Assembly (NCBI GenBank): GCA_023376005.1
Contig: CM042160.1
Location: forward strand, 86,557,521 to 86,621,520
DNA length: 64,000 bases
From: Doryteuthis pealeii
Taxonomy: Eukaryota > Mollusca > Cephalopoda > Myopsida > Loliginidae
Direction: 5' to 3'
Positions 44,396 to 55,013 of this stretch are shown here, one piece after another. Both the position numbers and the translations under genes were made by a program. The number at the start of each line of letters is the position of its first letter. The stretch's first letter is position 1. The notes beneath the pieces were generated by a model. It was not told the origin of the DNA, searched no databases, and was given only the letters and a program-made list of their open reading frames with translations.

Positions 44396-44977
44396 TATTT
44401 TTTTTTTTTTCTTTTGGAAAAATGTATCGAACAAATAAAACTGTTCTTACTCTATTTAAAGGTGCAAAATAGATGGAAATAATTTTAGATATTTTGTTAG
44501 AATTTTGAAATGGCTTTGTTCCTAAAAACAATATATATATATATATATTTTCCTTCCTTAATTATACTAATCAAAAAATGTACTGTATCCTGGCCAAGAC
44601 AAAACATTGGTTAAAAATCATTTATTTATTTATTTATTATTATTATTATTAGTTTTTTTTTTTTTTTTTTTTTATTATTATTATTTGAAAAATGTTCTGT
44701 ATCCAGACCAAAACAAAATATTGGTTGTTGCATAGTCATATAAATTATTTTGTATTCTTTTTCCTAAAATGGTCATTCTATTCATTGTACAGTAATTGAA
44801 TTAGTGTACATTTAACATGACAAAAACTTCTGATTACAACACCCTGAACGTGTTCCAATTCATTTAAGATTAAACGCACAGGTAATATAGTTGGACTACT
44901 GTAAATGATCACAAGTTTTAAACTAAGCAGTGTATCAACTGTAAACCCCATGCACATACCTGTATCCAGGTGAAAAC

Positions 44978-45190
44978 CTCATCCTGTTGATGGACCTTAG
45001 AATACACTAACTGTATCTCCTGCAGAGGGGTAAGACCCCCCACCTCCAGGGGGGGGGGGCGTCCTTGATATAACACTAAACTGCATCTAGATCTGGGGTG
45101 GGGGTGGAATACCCCTTTATTGCCATTACTCCCAGGTGTAACTTATGGGTCAAATAAATATGTTTAAAAATTATATTTGATAGGACTATT
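44978..45190 (+). mobile_element. Retroposon family B with a family-A-like head insert, 3'-truncated
   Basis: Head TGATGGACCTTAGAATACAC, then GCAGAGGGGTAAGACCCCCC, a block otherwise seen in family A. Core ACACTAAACTGCATCTAG and TTGCCATTACTCCCAGG. The tail is lost. This mosaic links families A and B. Confidence 0.65.
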
Positions 45191-45267
45191 TTTCTGAATG
45201 TTGCAATTTTATTTTCTATCAATATATTTTTAATTAAAATTGTGTTCAAATAATAATAAATGGGAAT

Positions 45268-45567
45268 ATGAAGATCATTCAATAAAGGGATTTTCTTTTT
45301 AAACCCCCCCCCCCTCGATTCTTCTTCATGAATGGAAACTCTGCATTGTTTCAAAAATGCAGAAAAATCAGGGCTCCAGGATTGAACAGAGGCCTGTCAT
45401 TAAATTTTTGGTGGCTGAGAAGTACAAATCATGTGATATGTATGGAGAAGCATGTTTTAGTAAAAATAAAAAAAAAAAGGGAAAATGTTTACAAATTGTG
45501 CAATTATAAACTTTCTTCCTATTGGCAATTCTTTAAGCAAAAATTCTTCTTTTTTTAAATGACACAA
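45268..45567 (+). pseudogene. mariner-related fragment
   Basis: One frame reads QGSRIEQRPVIKFLVAEKYK then SCDMYGEACFS, an HTH-type N-terminus (RPVIKFL-xxE). It shares TTGGTGGCTGAGAAGT and the 3' flank (CTATTGGCAATTCTTTAAGC) with the fossil at 26363-26896. The ends ATCATTCAATAAAGG and AAATGACAC look like decayed inverted repeats. Confidence 0.65.
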
Positions 45568-45834
45568 ATTAGGTCTTTCTTGTTTTTTAAAAAAAAATGT
45601 TGCTTGATTCATTTTAGCAATAAAGTTGGTTGTAGACCAAACATTGTAAGACTTATCAATACCATAAAAGGATTCTAAACCAACTCTCTTTATTTTAGAC
45701 ATTTTCATCCAAAATGTGAGGTGAACATTGGTATGTCAAATATTTAACTAGCTTTACAGGACATTGACTTGTCATCCTGTGCAAAGTGTTTGCATTAAAC
45801 ACTTGAAACAAAATTCTTTTTATATATATATCAT

Positions 45835-45877
45835 CCACAGACACAGTGTTTCAACATTTCACATCTCTTCAGTGTGG
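45835..45877 (-). ncRNA. Hammerhead-like ribozyme motif with GTC site
   Basis: On the - strand: stem I CCACA (45877-45873), core CTGAAGA, stem II GATGTGAAATGTT (weak, three pairs with wobbles), core GAA, stem III ACAC-T-GTGT (45849-45841), site C (45840), closing strand TGTGG. Stem I (5 bp), stem III (4 bp) and the GUC-type site are complete; stem II is poor. A TA run lies 3' of it on that strand (45821-45831). Probably a decayed retroelement hammerhead. Confidence 0.5.
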
Positions 45878-46512
45878 CTAGACACAGCAACTACGTCCAA
45901 CCAGAAGCAAAATCTGACTGATTTTTCATCAGCCCGATTCATTAACTTCTTGGCCATTTGACAGCTGTCATTAAGAACCAGTGTTTAAATTATTGAATAA
46001 ATACATTTGTTTATATATTTTATGATCACCAGAGAGATCTAGTCTGTAAACAAGACGATCATTGCTTTATGTTAGCAGTGAAAGTTAATTTAAGCTGCCC
46101 CTAGAGAGCTCTACCGGGTTTTGGGAGCATATAATATTATATATATTACGACAGTTTTAAAGTTTTAATGGACTTTCCCCCTCCCCCACTCTTTTCTTGT
46201 AAATTTTCTTAATGTCTTTTATTTAAAAACTGAAGCAAGATCAAAATTTTATATATATCAAGAATTCATATTTATTTTAAAAGATTTTTTTGTTTTTAAT
46301 TGTGTTGAGTGAGATGAGATGAGATTTGGTTATTCATTGTATGAAACCAATTTGAGCCGTGATTTGTGGAGCATCCTCTAAGGATCAAATATATTAGCCT
46401 ATGTCAAGTTGACATACTAACACTCACTGCAGTAGCAGATGTCCATTTTTATTCATCATCATTTTTTTCCCCTCTCTTCTCTGTCTGACTCTGATTTCCT
46501 TCTCTATTTCAG

Positions 46513-46562
46513 ATATGACTCAGTCTGAAGCTTATGATTTATTGTGCCAGTGTGTTGATGAG
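46513..46562 (+). CDS. PSMB2: Proteasome subunit beta type-2, exon 5
   Basis: This 50-nt micro-exon lies between CTATTTCAG and GTGAGC. It completes the Asp codon and reads MTQSEAYDLLCQCVDE, ending in phase 0. It aligns with the vertebrate helix reading approximately SRERAVELLRKCLEEL. Sequence is less conserved here than in exons 2-4, but the length and both phases are exactly what the flanking exons need, and the next exon continues the helix with IKRRL. Confidence 0.93.
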
Positions 46563-46804
46563 GTGAGCTTTTATGTTTTGTTTTGTTTTTTTTATATCAA
46601 AATGACCCTAATCTTATTTGCATTTGTTGGCTTCACATTTCTTATTGTATTCTTCATCTTTAAGGATGTGACTTTGCCATGAGGATAGATTCTTTAATTT
46701 GAATTATGCAAGTTAATGTTACATTTAAAAAAATGAAAAAAATGACTATAGTAAAATAATATTGAAACCTAATCTCACTGAGAGTAAGATAATTTACCAC
46801 TAAT

Positions 46805-47100
46805 TAAAACTGGGATATTTACCACATACCCATGTTGTACGGGTTAGGCACAAGGCCCTATTAATGTGGGACCACCCACAAACTGCTCATGGGTGGCAGG
46901 TGCAAAAAATGCATAGACCCCGTTGGCATTCCCCATCAAAGAGGGCACCTCAGGCACTGGGCAATAAACCCAGCCCTGTCCCTTTAAGTTAAGGGGGCAG
47001 GTTTTGCCTGAGGGGGTGGCCCCCTGGGATCAACGATGTTATCTTGTAAGGTCCAGCGGATGAAGCCACTGGATACCCCGGTTGTAACCGGAGTTAGATA
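46805..47100 (-). repeat. GC-rich repeat, family Q, antisense copy
   Basis: GATATTTACCACATACCCA, GGCACAAGGCCCTATTAATG, GAGGGCACCTCAGGCACTGG, GGGGCAGGTTTTGCCTGAGG-type and ACCCCGGTTGTAACCGG mirror 42180-42445. It starts about 240 bp after exon 5. Confidence 0.7.
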
Positions 47101-47169
47101 TGGACATATCTACTTACTAATTAATACCACTTATTAAAACTGTATCAAATATTAGAAATTTAATGTTGT

Positions 47170-47462
47170 CTATCCATACATATCTAAAGGGCAGTTGGTG
47201 TGTATGTATGTCCGGATGAAACTATGAAAATAAAACAATTAACAACAAAGTAAATATATATACACATTAAATATCATTGGTTCTTGCCTTTCTTGCAAAA
47301 ATTATGAAGATTTGATTTATATTCGAAGATATTTAAATCAAAATATACATAGAAATAGCATTGAAATTCTACTTTAAAATGTCCAGCATTTGTAAATCTG
47401 AAAAGGAAACCAATCAATACACCAGAGTTTTTCTGATGGTGATACTGGGTAGCCACTTCTAG
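47170..47462 (+). mobile_element. Helitron-like non-autonomous element, family F, short copy
   Basis: Starts TCTATCCATACATATC with AAAGGGCAGTTGGTG, and ends GGGTAGCCACTTCTAG before a host T (47463). Both ends match the copies at 52789-53391 and, in antisense, 34783-35150. The internal AAAATAAAACAATTAACAAC is shared. Confidence 0.6.
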
Positions 47463-48879
47463 TTTATTAAAATAACTGTCATTGCAAATTATTTCTACTT
47501 GGGTTATTTTTTTTTCAAATAGTTGCTAAATCATGATGTTTTTGTTTTGTTGATTCATTCCTATTCAATTATTATTCAAGCCATTCTTTAAGCCATTCTT
47601 TATCCATTCAAAGTTGAATTCAGATAAAATTGGCTATTTTCCTTTTTTAATGAAAATATTTTTCAAGATTTATGTTCATTGAATATGTTTGTAAAACATC
47701 CATAATTTCCATATATAAAGATTCTCTTTGAAAAAAACCCTGTAAATTCAAAGTTGACTAAAATGTTCTTTTAAAACAATATGGTGATAGAGAATGAGGA
47801 TTATTTCTTCAGTGTATGGATTTTTTTATAATTTTAAATAGATGAAGAGCATTTTAAAATAGCATAATTTAATCTAAATAGAATTAGTATAAAAATTTGG
47901 TTTCTCAATGAATCATTGTAGATGTCACTTTTGAGAGGAAATTGATTTGTCTCCATCTGTAGATTCTTTACTTTATAATATAAATCCATTTTGGTATCTT
48001 TTATTTAGATAAAGAATTTTTTATTTTTTTTATTTTTAGAATTGTCTAATTATTCGTACCAAACAAATTTGATTAAACAAAACAATCCTTATTATTTTCA
48101 AGTTTTTTATTCTTTCATTCTTCCTAAAAATTCTTTTAATGTTACAACCTTGATGTTCTTTTCCAAACCATTATCTACACTTATAAGATTCTAGCTTTAT
48201 GTGCCAATATTTAAAAAAAAAAACATGATTGTCTTACTACAACATATAGAAATATTTTAGTTAATAATACAAAAATACTTCATACTGACAATAATATTAA
48301 AAAGAAATTTACCTTGAAGCTCTGTACATAAAATTTAGACAACCCAATATTAATAGAATTAACTTTGAAACTAGTGACAATATTCTAAAATTTTTAAAAT
48401 AGATAAAGCCATTTATATTCTAAAATGCTTAAAATAGACAAAGAACAATTTTTATTCTAAATTATGTTTGCCTTGCTTGATAGAAATATTTTTTTTAAAT
48501 AAACTGCTTATGTTGCTTGGTGTCACCTTTTAGTTAAACATTAAACAGTTTTTAATAATGATAGACAGATATACTCAACCTTGATAATGGTTAGGAAAAG
48601 AACTCAAAGTACTTGGTCTGCCAATAATGGCTCTTTTGGACAAATCATTAACACCTTTCAAGATTGTAACATCAAAAGAAGAAATGAAAACAACTTGAAT
48701 AAGGATTCTTCTCTGTTTAATCAAATTTGTTTGAAACAAAAGATGCTGCCCAAATATACCTATTTCAATTTATTCATACTATTAGATCTTAAACATTTTC
48801 TTGATGAATAAAAAAAAAAAAAAAAAAAAAGATTCTTAGTTTTAAATGAAATTAATACTTTTATATTTTTAAGATTGTA

Positions 48880-49188
48880 CAGATTGCTCCAGAAATACCT
48901 CCCACATTTTAAAACTGTCACTTATGATGCAAATGGCAATGATAGCTAGCTAATACCTTACTTTCTTTCTTTTTAATCCATGTTCTATTCAGAACAGCAT
49001 CATTTGGACATAACATGAAATGAGCACAAATTGGTAGCACCAATTCAATCCATAATTTTTTTAAATTTTAATTTAAGATATTATGACATTAGCTAGATGG
49101 AGCTACAATTATCACTTGCCTAAGTTAACTTGCACAACACAACACCGATTACTGTTTAAAACATAGGAGGTATTTTTGCCGCACCCTG
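48880..49188. mobile_element. MITE, 309 bp, ~45-bp terminal inverted repeats, TA target
   Basis: Left end CAGATTGCTCCAGAAATACC; right end, inverted, CAGGGTGCGGCAAAAATACC; both are followed by TCC and a TTTTAAA-containing stretch. TA lies immediately outside (48878-48879, 49189-49190). It fits the Tc1/mariner group. No coding. Confidence 0.75.
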
Positions 49189-49536
49189 TACATTGAAGTG
49201 AAGTGATCTTTTTATGCTGAAGAATTTCCATAATCTTTGAATTAAAAAGAACCGATTGCTAATGAAAATAAAAACAAATCTTTCAATTGTTTAGAAAGTT
49301 CTTCTAAAGGGAAGTAATTCATGTTTACAAAGGGACAAAACTTGTTGATTCTCATTAAAAAAATAATCTGATTCCTTTGTGCCATTTTAATAGAATTTTC
49401 AAAACAATATTTGTCTTTTATTTTCATACATAATCTGTTAAATTTTTTTTTGTAAATTGCTGTGATATACAATATTTAAATTGAATTAAATTAATATAGA
49501 ATATTTGAATTAAATGTTTTTGTTTTCTTGTTTCAG

Positions 49537-49644
49537 ATTAAAAGGAGATTAATTGCTAATCTTCCCTCATTCCACGTTCGTGTCATTGACAAAGATGGTA
49601 TTCGGGATTTGCCAACAATCCATTCAAATGTTATAGATAATTGA
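49537..49644 (+). CDS. PSMB2: Proteasome subunit beta type-2, exon 6 with stop codon
   Basis: The terminal coding exon follows TTGTTTCAG and reads IKRRLIANLPSFHVRVIDKD, then GIRDLPTIHSNVIDN and TGA. The block LPSFHVRVIDKDGI matches the C-terminal strand of PSMB2 orthologues (LPTFSVRIIDKNGI in vertebrates, from memory). The C-terminal tail after RDL is divergent, as is usual for this subunit. The stop is at 49642-49644. Confidence 0.95.
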   Translation: MKRRLIANLPSFHVRVIDKDGIRDLPTIHSNVIDN

Positions 49645-49710
49645 TGAGCACTCATTTTCTGTATTTTCTATTCTCATTCAGAATAAATAAATTGTTCACC
49701 ATATCAAAAT
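49645..49710 (+). terminator. PSMB2: PSMB2 3' UTR with overlapping polyadenylation signals
   Basis: AATAAA occurs at 49682-49687 and again, overlapping, at 49686-49691, only 38 nt after the stop codon. A T-rich stretch follows at 49709-49723. The 3' UTR is therefore probably about 60-80 nt. The exact cleavage site cannot be read from sequence alone. Confidence 0.75.
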
Positions 49711-49845
49711 TTTCTTATTTCTATTCATTAATAATTGAACAAGAAGCTGTTACATTTAAAGTTGTCAGTTTTATTCAGAAAGGAAATTTATGTAAATTCA
49801 CCTTTTCATAGCTGTATCATATGTAAAGTCAGTAGCGTGACCTAT

Positions 49846-50025
49846 TGATGGTATCAGCCAGATTGCAAGGTAGTTTAAACTCCTTTTCACTAGCACTAGA
49901 CCAGAGAGATTGTTCTTGCATCTGAGATGGAGTGCCACATCTGTCATCAAGTTGTGTACTCATGCGCTGGGTTGGCGAGGGTCAGTATCAAACCTGAAAC
50001 CTTGTGGTTCTTTGGATGAGAGCCT
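49846..50025 (-). mobile_element. tRNA-derived SINE, family C
   Basis: Antisense copy just 200 bp beyond the PSMB2 stop: GGTATCAGCC, CACTAGCACTAGACC, GAGTGCCACATCTG and GTTGGCGAGGGTCAGTATC match 60712-60952. The tRNA-like head end is truncated. Confidence 0.75.
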
Positions 50026-50097
50026 TTAATATTTTTAGATCATAAACCACACACACATACAGTTTATCTAATTTAACCATTAGTAACTATAGTAAGT

Positions 50098-50170
50098 CGT
50101 CTGGGGCGGCCTAAAGTCGGTATCAGCCAGTCAGCGAGGGAGTCTATCCCCTTTTCAATAGTGCTAGTTA
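50098..50170 (-). mobile_element. SINE family C, tail fragment
   Basis: GGCCTAAAGTCGGTATCAGC, GCGAGGGAGTCTATCCCC and a final TAGTGCTAGT match the 3' end of family C (60722-60790). The rest is missing. Confidence 0.7.
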
Positions 50171-50292
50171 GTAACCATAATTAGGAATATTATAATAGGG
50201 TCTTTTCTTCATTCATTCATTCATTCATTCATTTTTACATATTCAATGTTGAGTCTTTTTCACCCAAAGACTCTAAAATGTTATTTTATTAT

Positions 50293-50516
50293 TTAACTCT
50301 TAACCGCCTCATTCTGCCTGGCCGGAAGTCACATTCATTTTCCTAATCTGCCCCAAACGATAGCCTTTGTTTAAATGTAATATTAAACATATTTAGAAGT
50401 CTTATATTAAAGGGAAATAACAGGTAACTTGAAATGAAGATGCCATTTTTTTATAAATTCTGATGAGAATTTTCTAAGTCCAGAGCCCCAATTCCTAACA
50501 GGATGTTAAGAGTTAA
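50293..50516. mobile_element. TTAA-bounded MITE, family P, reverse orientation
   Basis: Inverse of the 31117 copy: TTAACTCTTAACCGCC at the left, then CTGGCCGGAAGTCAC and AAATGTAATATTAAACATAT, ending ACAGGATGTTAAGAGTTAA. Confidence 0.75.
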
Positions 50517-51047
50517 ACAAAATTTTTAAATTTGTTCAAAGCCACTCAAAATTTTTAAATTAAAAAAAAACATTCAAAACTGAAATTATTTTACATAAAT
50601 ATCCCCCTTCCCACCAATTATCTTTTAAAGTTCAGGAGTTGTCATTCTTTAACTTTTTCCCCCTACCAAATTCCCCCCCTCCCCTCAACTCTACTTGGTA
50701 TTTTGTTACGTGTATAATGGGATATTTCAAAGTTTACTATCTACTTCACTCAGAACTAATTCTATTCAAATAGTTTTATTATTATTTGTCCTCCTTCTGC
50801 TCAATTATAATGAACTATAGGTTGTTATACTTTGCTTGGGTGTGGTATGCGCAGTGGGGGGTAAGCGGCTTAAAGTACGCAAATAGTTAAAGAAAAGTTT
50901 GTTTTTTTTGTTTTTTTTAATTAAGTATTCATAAGATTTAATTAAACATATACAGATCTTTTTAATATAAATTTTTTCTATCAACAAAACTTAAGAATTA
51001 TTTCCCTTGTGTCAGCAAAACTTGAACATTAAGTAAAAAAAAATTTG

Positions 51048-51395
51048 GTAATCTGAACATTAACTACATAAATGAGAGTAACCTCCCTTTGTTTGTTTCA
51101 CTTTGAGGAGCCCTGTGTTTTGGTCAACCATTTTCATTTCACCGTAAATCTACACTGAAAATACAAATTTGTTCAAATCGATACAACTACATGTTTTAAC
51201 ACACAAATATCATAAAATGTGTTCTTAATTGTGCTTGCACATTATTTGAAATCATTTTATGATATTTTCATGTTAAAACATGCAGTTGTATCGATTCGAA
51301 CAAATTCGTAATTTCAGTGTAGATTTACGCTGAAATGAAAATGGCTGACCAAAACAAACAAGGGGAGATTACTCATTTATATGACTAATGTTCAG
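51048..51395. mobile_element. Foldback MITE family H, complete
   Basis: Left arm from GAACATTAACTACATAAATG through CCTCCCTTTGTTTGTTTCAC, CATTTTCATTTCACCGTAAA and ACAACTACATGTTTTAACAC. The right arm is its inverse, ending TGACTAATGTTCAG. The arms are ~150 bp with a ~40-bp loop. No coding. Confidence 0.85.
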
Positions 51396-51579
51396 AAATT
51401 TATATCAAGATATTCATTTTAAAAGGTAATGATGACTTAGTGTTGTGTATGTGTGTGTATATATATATATATAAACTGTATGTACTAGACCGTACCCAGG
51501 TTATATAGTATCCGACTAAATTAAAGCTTTATAAAAGTATAAGCTTTTAAATCTTATACTAAACCTCATTTACCAATAA

Positions 51580-51930
51580 CATTTTATTATAATGGAGAAT
51601 GTCTGTCACAGAAACTACATCACTGCTTACATCACAATACCCTCAGCAGTTGCATAAGTTCATCAATGAGTATTTTAATTTATTGTCAAAATCTTTAATA
51701 CATAGAATAAAGAACAACCCTGTATTATATATACTCAGAAATTAAGTATGCAACATTAAACAGTTCACATTGTTTAAAATAAGTTTTAAATACATGCTCG
51801 GTATTATTGATTTATATAATGTTTTATTTTATTATATATTTAAAGTTATCTAACATAGTTTACGAGAAAATTATTTACAAACAAGAAATAGTCACAATCT
51901 TCTACATTAGATTTGAAGATATTTGTGTAT
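51580..51930 (+). mobile_element. Helitron-like family G, 5' part
   Basis: TTTTATTATAATGGAGAATG and the following CTGTAAC-like and TCACAAT-like segments match the first ~300 bp of the copy at 23105. No 3' hairpin was found, so the right boundary is approximate and the copy is probably truncated. Confidence 0.5.
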
Positions 51931-52788
51931 TTAATTACATCCAGTTCAGGTTCACGCATGTCCGCTTTTCATTAAAAGTTTGAATTTGACATCAGTATGA
52001 TCAATCATGTTTACTCCCTCTACTTAAAAATAAACTCTGTTACAAAAAATAAACTTACTTCCTCTAACGACAGTTTCATCAATCATGCTTAGCTTGCTTT
52101 TTTTTTTTTTTTATTCAATGACATAGGGGTTTTGTTTTGTTTTTTTTTAATAAAAAGATGTTCTGTAGTTGAATTTGATATTTTGCAATAAAATTATTAA
52201 TTAATAATAAGATTATAATTTATATTTTATTATACAGTGAAAAAAATCGATTATCGTCTTATCAAAAAAAAAAAAAAAAACCTTTATTTTTGTTTGACTC
52301 TCACCCCCCCCCTCTACCCCCCTCAAGAAAAACCTTAAATATTATAATTAATTTGAATTTAACTTTTAGAAACTTGGATTTACTAGAAAGAAAACATTTA
52401 TTTGAATTTTGACAGCAAAACTATAACTATTAAAAAAGAAATATTTCAAAGATCTGTTTACATTTTTATATAAAGAATGTGTTTTTTTTTTTGGAGGGTT
52501 TTTTTTTTGGGTTTTTTTTTTCTTTACTAGTAATAATACTTTTTGAAAGGAGTTGGGTCACATTATCAACAGTGTTATCAGTTATTCTGAATCACTTGGA
52601 TAGAACTGAGCAGAGTACACTACATGCTCTTCTCGGGCTGCACCCTGATCACTACCAACATTTCCATTTACATCACTTTGGGCGCCTTATCGAGGTATAT
52701 TTGTAAACAAAATTTCAACTTTGTAGTTGCTCAGTTGAGAATGTTATAGGTGGATATATAAACAAACATACAGACTGACAGACATATA

Positions 52789-53391
52789 TCTATACATATA
52801 TAAAAGGGCAGTTTGTGTCTGTTTATGTCTGGACAAAACTGAAAATAAAACAATTATTGAAAAAGTAAATGTATATACACATAACCAGGTGTTGCTTTTT
52901 GGACAAAAATAATAAAGGTTTGATTTATATTCGTGAAGAAAATTAAAATTTAAATGATAACAGCATGGATTTATTTTAGTATTTTAACTCTTAACATCTG
53001 TTGAAAAATTTTTTTAAGTCCAGAGACGACATTCCTATAAGGATTTATCAAAAAATGACTTTCATTTAAAGTTACCTTTTATTTCCCTTAAATCAAAGAC
53101 TTCTAAATATGTTTAATATTACATTTAAACAAAGGCTATCATTTGGGGTAGATTAGGAAAACGAATGTGACTTTCAGCCAGGTGGTATAGGACGTTAAGA
53201 GTTAAATAGTAAACATAAATTTTTCTTTTCAAAGTGTCTGGATCAACGCAAGGTCTTTTTTACGTAGGGATTCTAATGGGGGCATCCTGCAAGGATCCAA
53301 CTCGCAATTCTACAATGATGGATTTTCAAGACTACCTTTTTTTTTTTTTTACACCCCCTCTACCCAGGTGATGCCAGGTAGCCACTTCTAG
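52789..53391 (+). mobile_element. Helitron-like family F, long copy carrying a nested MITE
   Basis: Starts TCTATACATATATAAAAGGG after a host A. Ends with a hairpin-forming segment (CTACC at 53360 with GGTAG at 53377) and CCACTTCTAG before a host T (53392). A TTAA-flanked MITE occupies 52984-53205. The last 150 bp, shared with the 34783 copy, resemble family E (tRNA-derived) sequence, which suggests capture. Confidence 0.65.
52984..53205. mobile_element. TTAA-bounded MITE, family P, nested in Helitron family F
   Basis: Same orientation as 31117: TTAACTCTTAACATCTG to AGGACGTTAAGAGTTAA. It splits the Helitron-like element at 52789-53391; the short copy at 47170-47462 lacks it. Confidence 0.75.
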
Positions 53392-53683
53392 TTTTATATA
53401 AATGGTGGGGTTGGGAGGTAATATATTTCTGAATTTCAATGAACATGTAAATAAACAATAAAAGAATAAAGCTTAAAAATTCAAAACAAATGGTTCCCAT
53501 TTTGATAACATCAGGTTTCAAGGAATTCTAGTCACAAATGTTAACAATTCATATTAAACCATTGATGACATTTTTGTCGAGAAAAACATTGCCTTATGCT
53601 ACACAGCTTACTACTAATAAATTAACATTTCATTTTTTAGTCATTTATTTTTATTTTTTCTTAAATGCCAAAATAGGGGATCT

Positions 53684-54060
53684 GAACAATAGCTACATAA
53701 ATGAGAGTAACCTCCCCTTGTTTGTTTCACTTTGAGAAAGCCGTTAGGTTTTGGTTGGCCATTTTTATTTCACCATAAATCTACACTGAAAATACGAATT
53801 TGTTTGAATCAATACAACTGCATGTTTTAACAGGAAAATATCATAAAATGTGTTCTTAATAACAATTAAGTTCATTTCAAAAAATCCGCACGCAAATTAA
53901 GAACATATTTTATTATTTTTTTGTGTTAAAACATGCAGTTGTAGTGATTCAAACAAATTTGTATTTTCAGTGTAGATTTACAGTGAAATGAAAATAGCCG
54001 ACCAAAACATAACAGCTTCCTCAAACTGAAACTACCAAGGGGAGGTTACTCTCATTTAGG
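53684..54060. mobile_element. Foldback MITE family H, complete
   Basis: Left arm GAACAATAGCTACATAAATG ... CACCATAAATCTACACTG ... ACTGCATGTTTTAACAG. The right arm mirrors it up to AGGGGAGGTTACTCTCATTT. The right terminus is altered. Confidence 0.85.
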
Positions 54061-54284
54061 TAACTTTTTTACCAGATAACCACATTCATAGCCCTCCCCA
54101 TCAAGCTCAATGTATAGTCACATTCATAGAACTTATATTCTAATTAAATGCAAATAAAAGAAAATAGCTGATAATTAATATTTAACAGTTATCTCCCTTG
54201 ATAACCTTAGTCATTAGGATTATAAATTGTAAATTGAGCCAAAAATCAATAAATAAATAAAAAAATAACTGATATTTCTAATTC

Positions 54285-54425
54285 TTTGAAATGAACTTAA
54301 TTGTTATTAAGAACACATTTTATGATATTTTCATGTTAAAACATGCAGTTGTATTGATTTACAGTGAAACAAACAAGGGGAGGTTACTCTTATTTATGTA
54401 ACTAATGTTCAGATTACCAAAAATT
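54285..54425. mobile_element. Foldback MITE family H, right half only
   Basis: GAAATGAACTTAATTGTTAT, AAAACATGCAGTTGTATTGA, then a deletion to GAAACAAACAAGGGGAGG and ACTAATGTTCAGATTACC. Confidence 0.75.
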
Positions 54426-54634
54426 GTTTATTGGCATTCCTTGAAAATTTGAAGCCTAGTTGTTCAAATATATTTTAATGTATTTTTTAAAAAGATCATG
54501 ATGTTTCTCAAATTGATGGGTGTGCAAAAACAATGATGTTATTATTTGAATGAATTCTTTTTAAATTCTTTAATACCTTGTTTGCTTAAACTATTCAAAA
54601 TGATTTCCTTGGTTGAATCATTGCTATGCTCAAA

Positions 54635-54730
54635 TGGACAAGGTACACCTACCTGAAGAAGACCAGAGGATACAACAGCCAAAATGTTTTTATGTTACAT
54701 AATTATTGGATCCCTAATACATTTTTAAGG
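54635..54730 (+). mobile_element. SINE family R, 3' fragment
   Basis: TACCTGAAGAAGACCAGAGG and CAGCCAAAATGTTTT. The hammerhead GAA has become AAA, so this copy is inactive as a ribozyme. Confidence 0.55.
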
Positions 54731-54733
54731 TAT

Positions 54734-55013
54734 TGTAGAAATCATTATGGCGATCAGTACAGCTGATGGCCTTGAGAGTGAGTGACAGCGTTTGACCTCA
54801 CTCTGACCTTGCGTTCTGGGGATAGACCATGAGAACCGGAACCCCCATAGAAAGCCCCCTTCCGGTTTAAGGAGTAAGCAACTCAGTTAGAACTTAGAAG
54901 CCGAGCTAGCAAACATGTAAGCCTCATCTGCGCAGATTGTCTGGGTTGGGGATCTGGAATAAAGTAACATCAACGTAAATCGAAGTCTTGTGTTTATTAC
55001 CTAAAAACTAGCA
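54734..55013 (+). mobile_element. Possible LTR of a retrotransposon with adjoining leader
   Basis: A 280-bp block richer in GC than its flanks, starting TGTAGAAATC and ending TAGCA. AATAAA is at 54958-54963, with a U5-like CTTGTGTTTATTACC after it. The following 55014-55160 (CAGAAACCAGACCCGG, repeats of AGACGAGAC/AGACGA) could be an untranslated leader. No target duplication, partner LTR or clear primer-binding site is seen, so this is tentative. Confidence 0.35.

Larger units (their letters stand above)
35484..46512 (+). other. PSMB2: PSMB2 intron 4
   Basis: GTAACA donor to CTATTTCAG acceptor, 11029 bp, phase 1. It carries a TA-bracketed foldback (36.1-36.5 kb), a tRNA-derived SINE (37.4 kb), two mariner fossils (38.46 and 45.27 kb), a LINE 3' end (39.14-39.80 kb), four family B copies, a GC-rich repeat and a hammerhead-like motif (45.84 kb). 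Unassigned: 36580-37255, 37680-38225, 38650-39120, 39800-40690, 41085-41700, 42900-43435, 43750-44080, 44400-44975, 45570-45830 and 45890-46500. Confidence 0.95.
46563..49536 (+). other. PSMB2: PSMB2 intron 5
   Basis: GTGAGC donor to TTGTTTCAG acceptor, 2974 bp, phase 0. Contains the antisense copy of GC-rich family Q, a short Helitron-like element and a 309-bp TA-flanked MITE. 47465-48875 is AT-rich and unassigned, including a poly-A run near 48811-48830. Confidence 0.95.
24465..49644 (+). other. PSMB2: PSMB2 gene span within the window (exons 2-6; exon 1 not in the window)
   Basis: PSMB2 encodes subunit beta-4 of the 20S proteasome core, one of the non-catalytic subunits of the two inner beta rings; it helps assemble and hold the chamber where ubiquitinated proteins are degraded, in nucleus and cytosol. 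The five exons join to 515 nt: 2 nt of a split codon, 170 further codons and a TGA. The known family length is about 201 residues, so only ~30 N-terminal residues are missing. Exon phases fit throughout (phase 1, 1, 0, 1, 0 for introns 1-5). Introns are 8873, 1789, 11029 and 2974 bp. No frameshift or internal stop is seen. The first in-frame ATG (24476) is internal and not the true start. The call is certain; the missing exon 1 most likely lies upstream. Confidence 0.95.
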
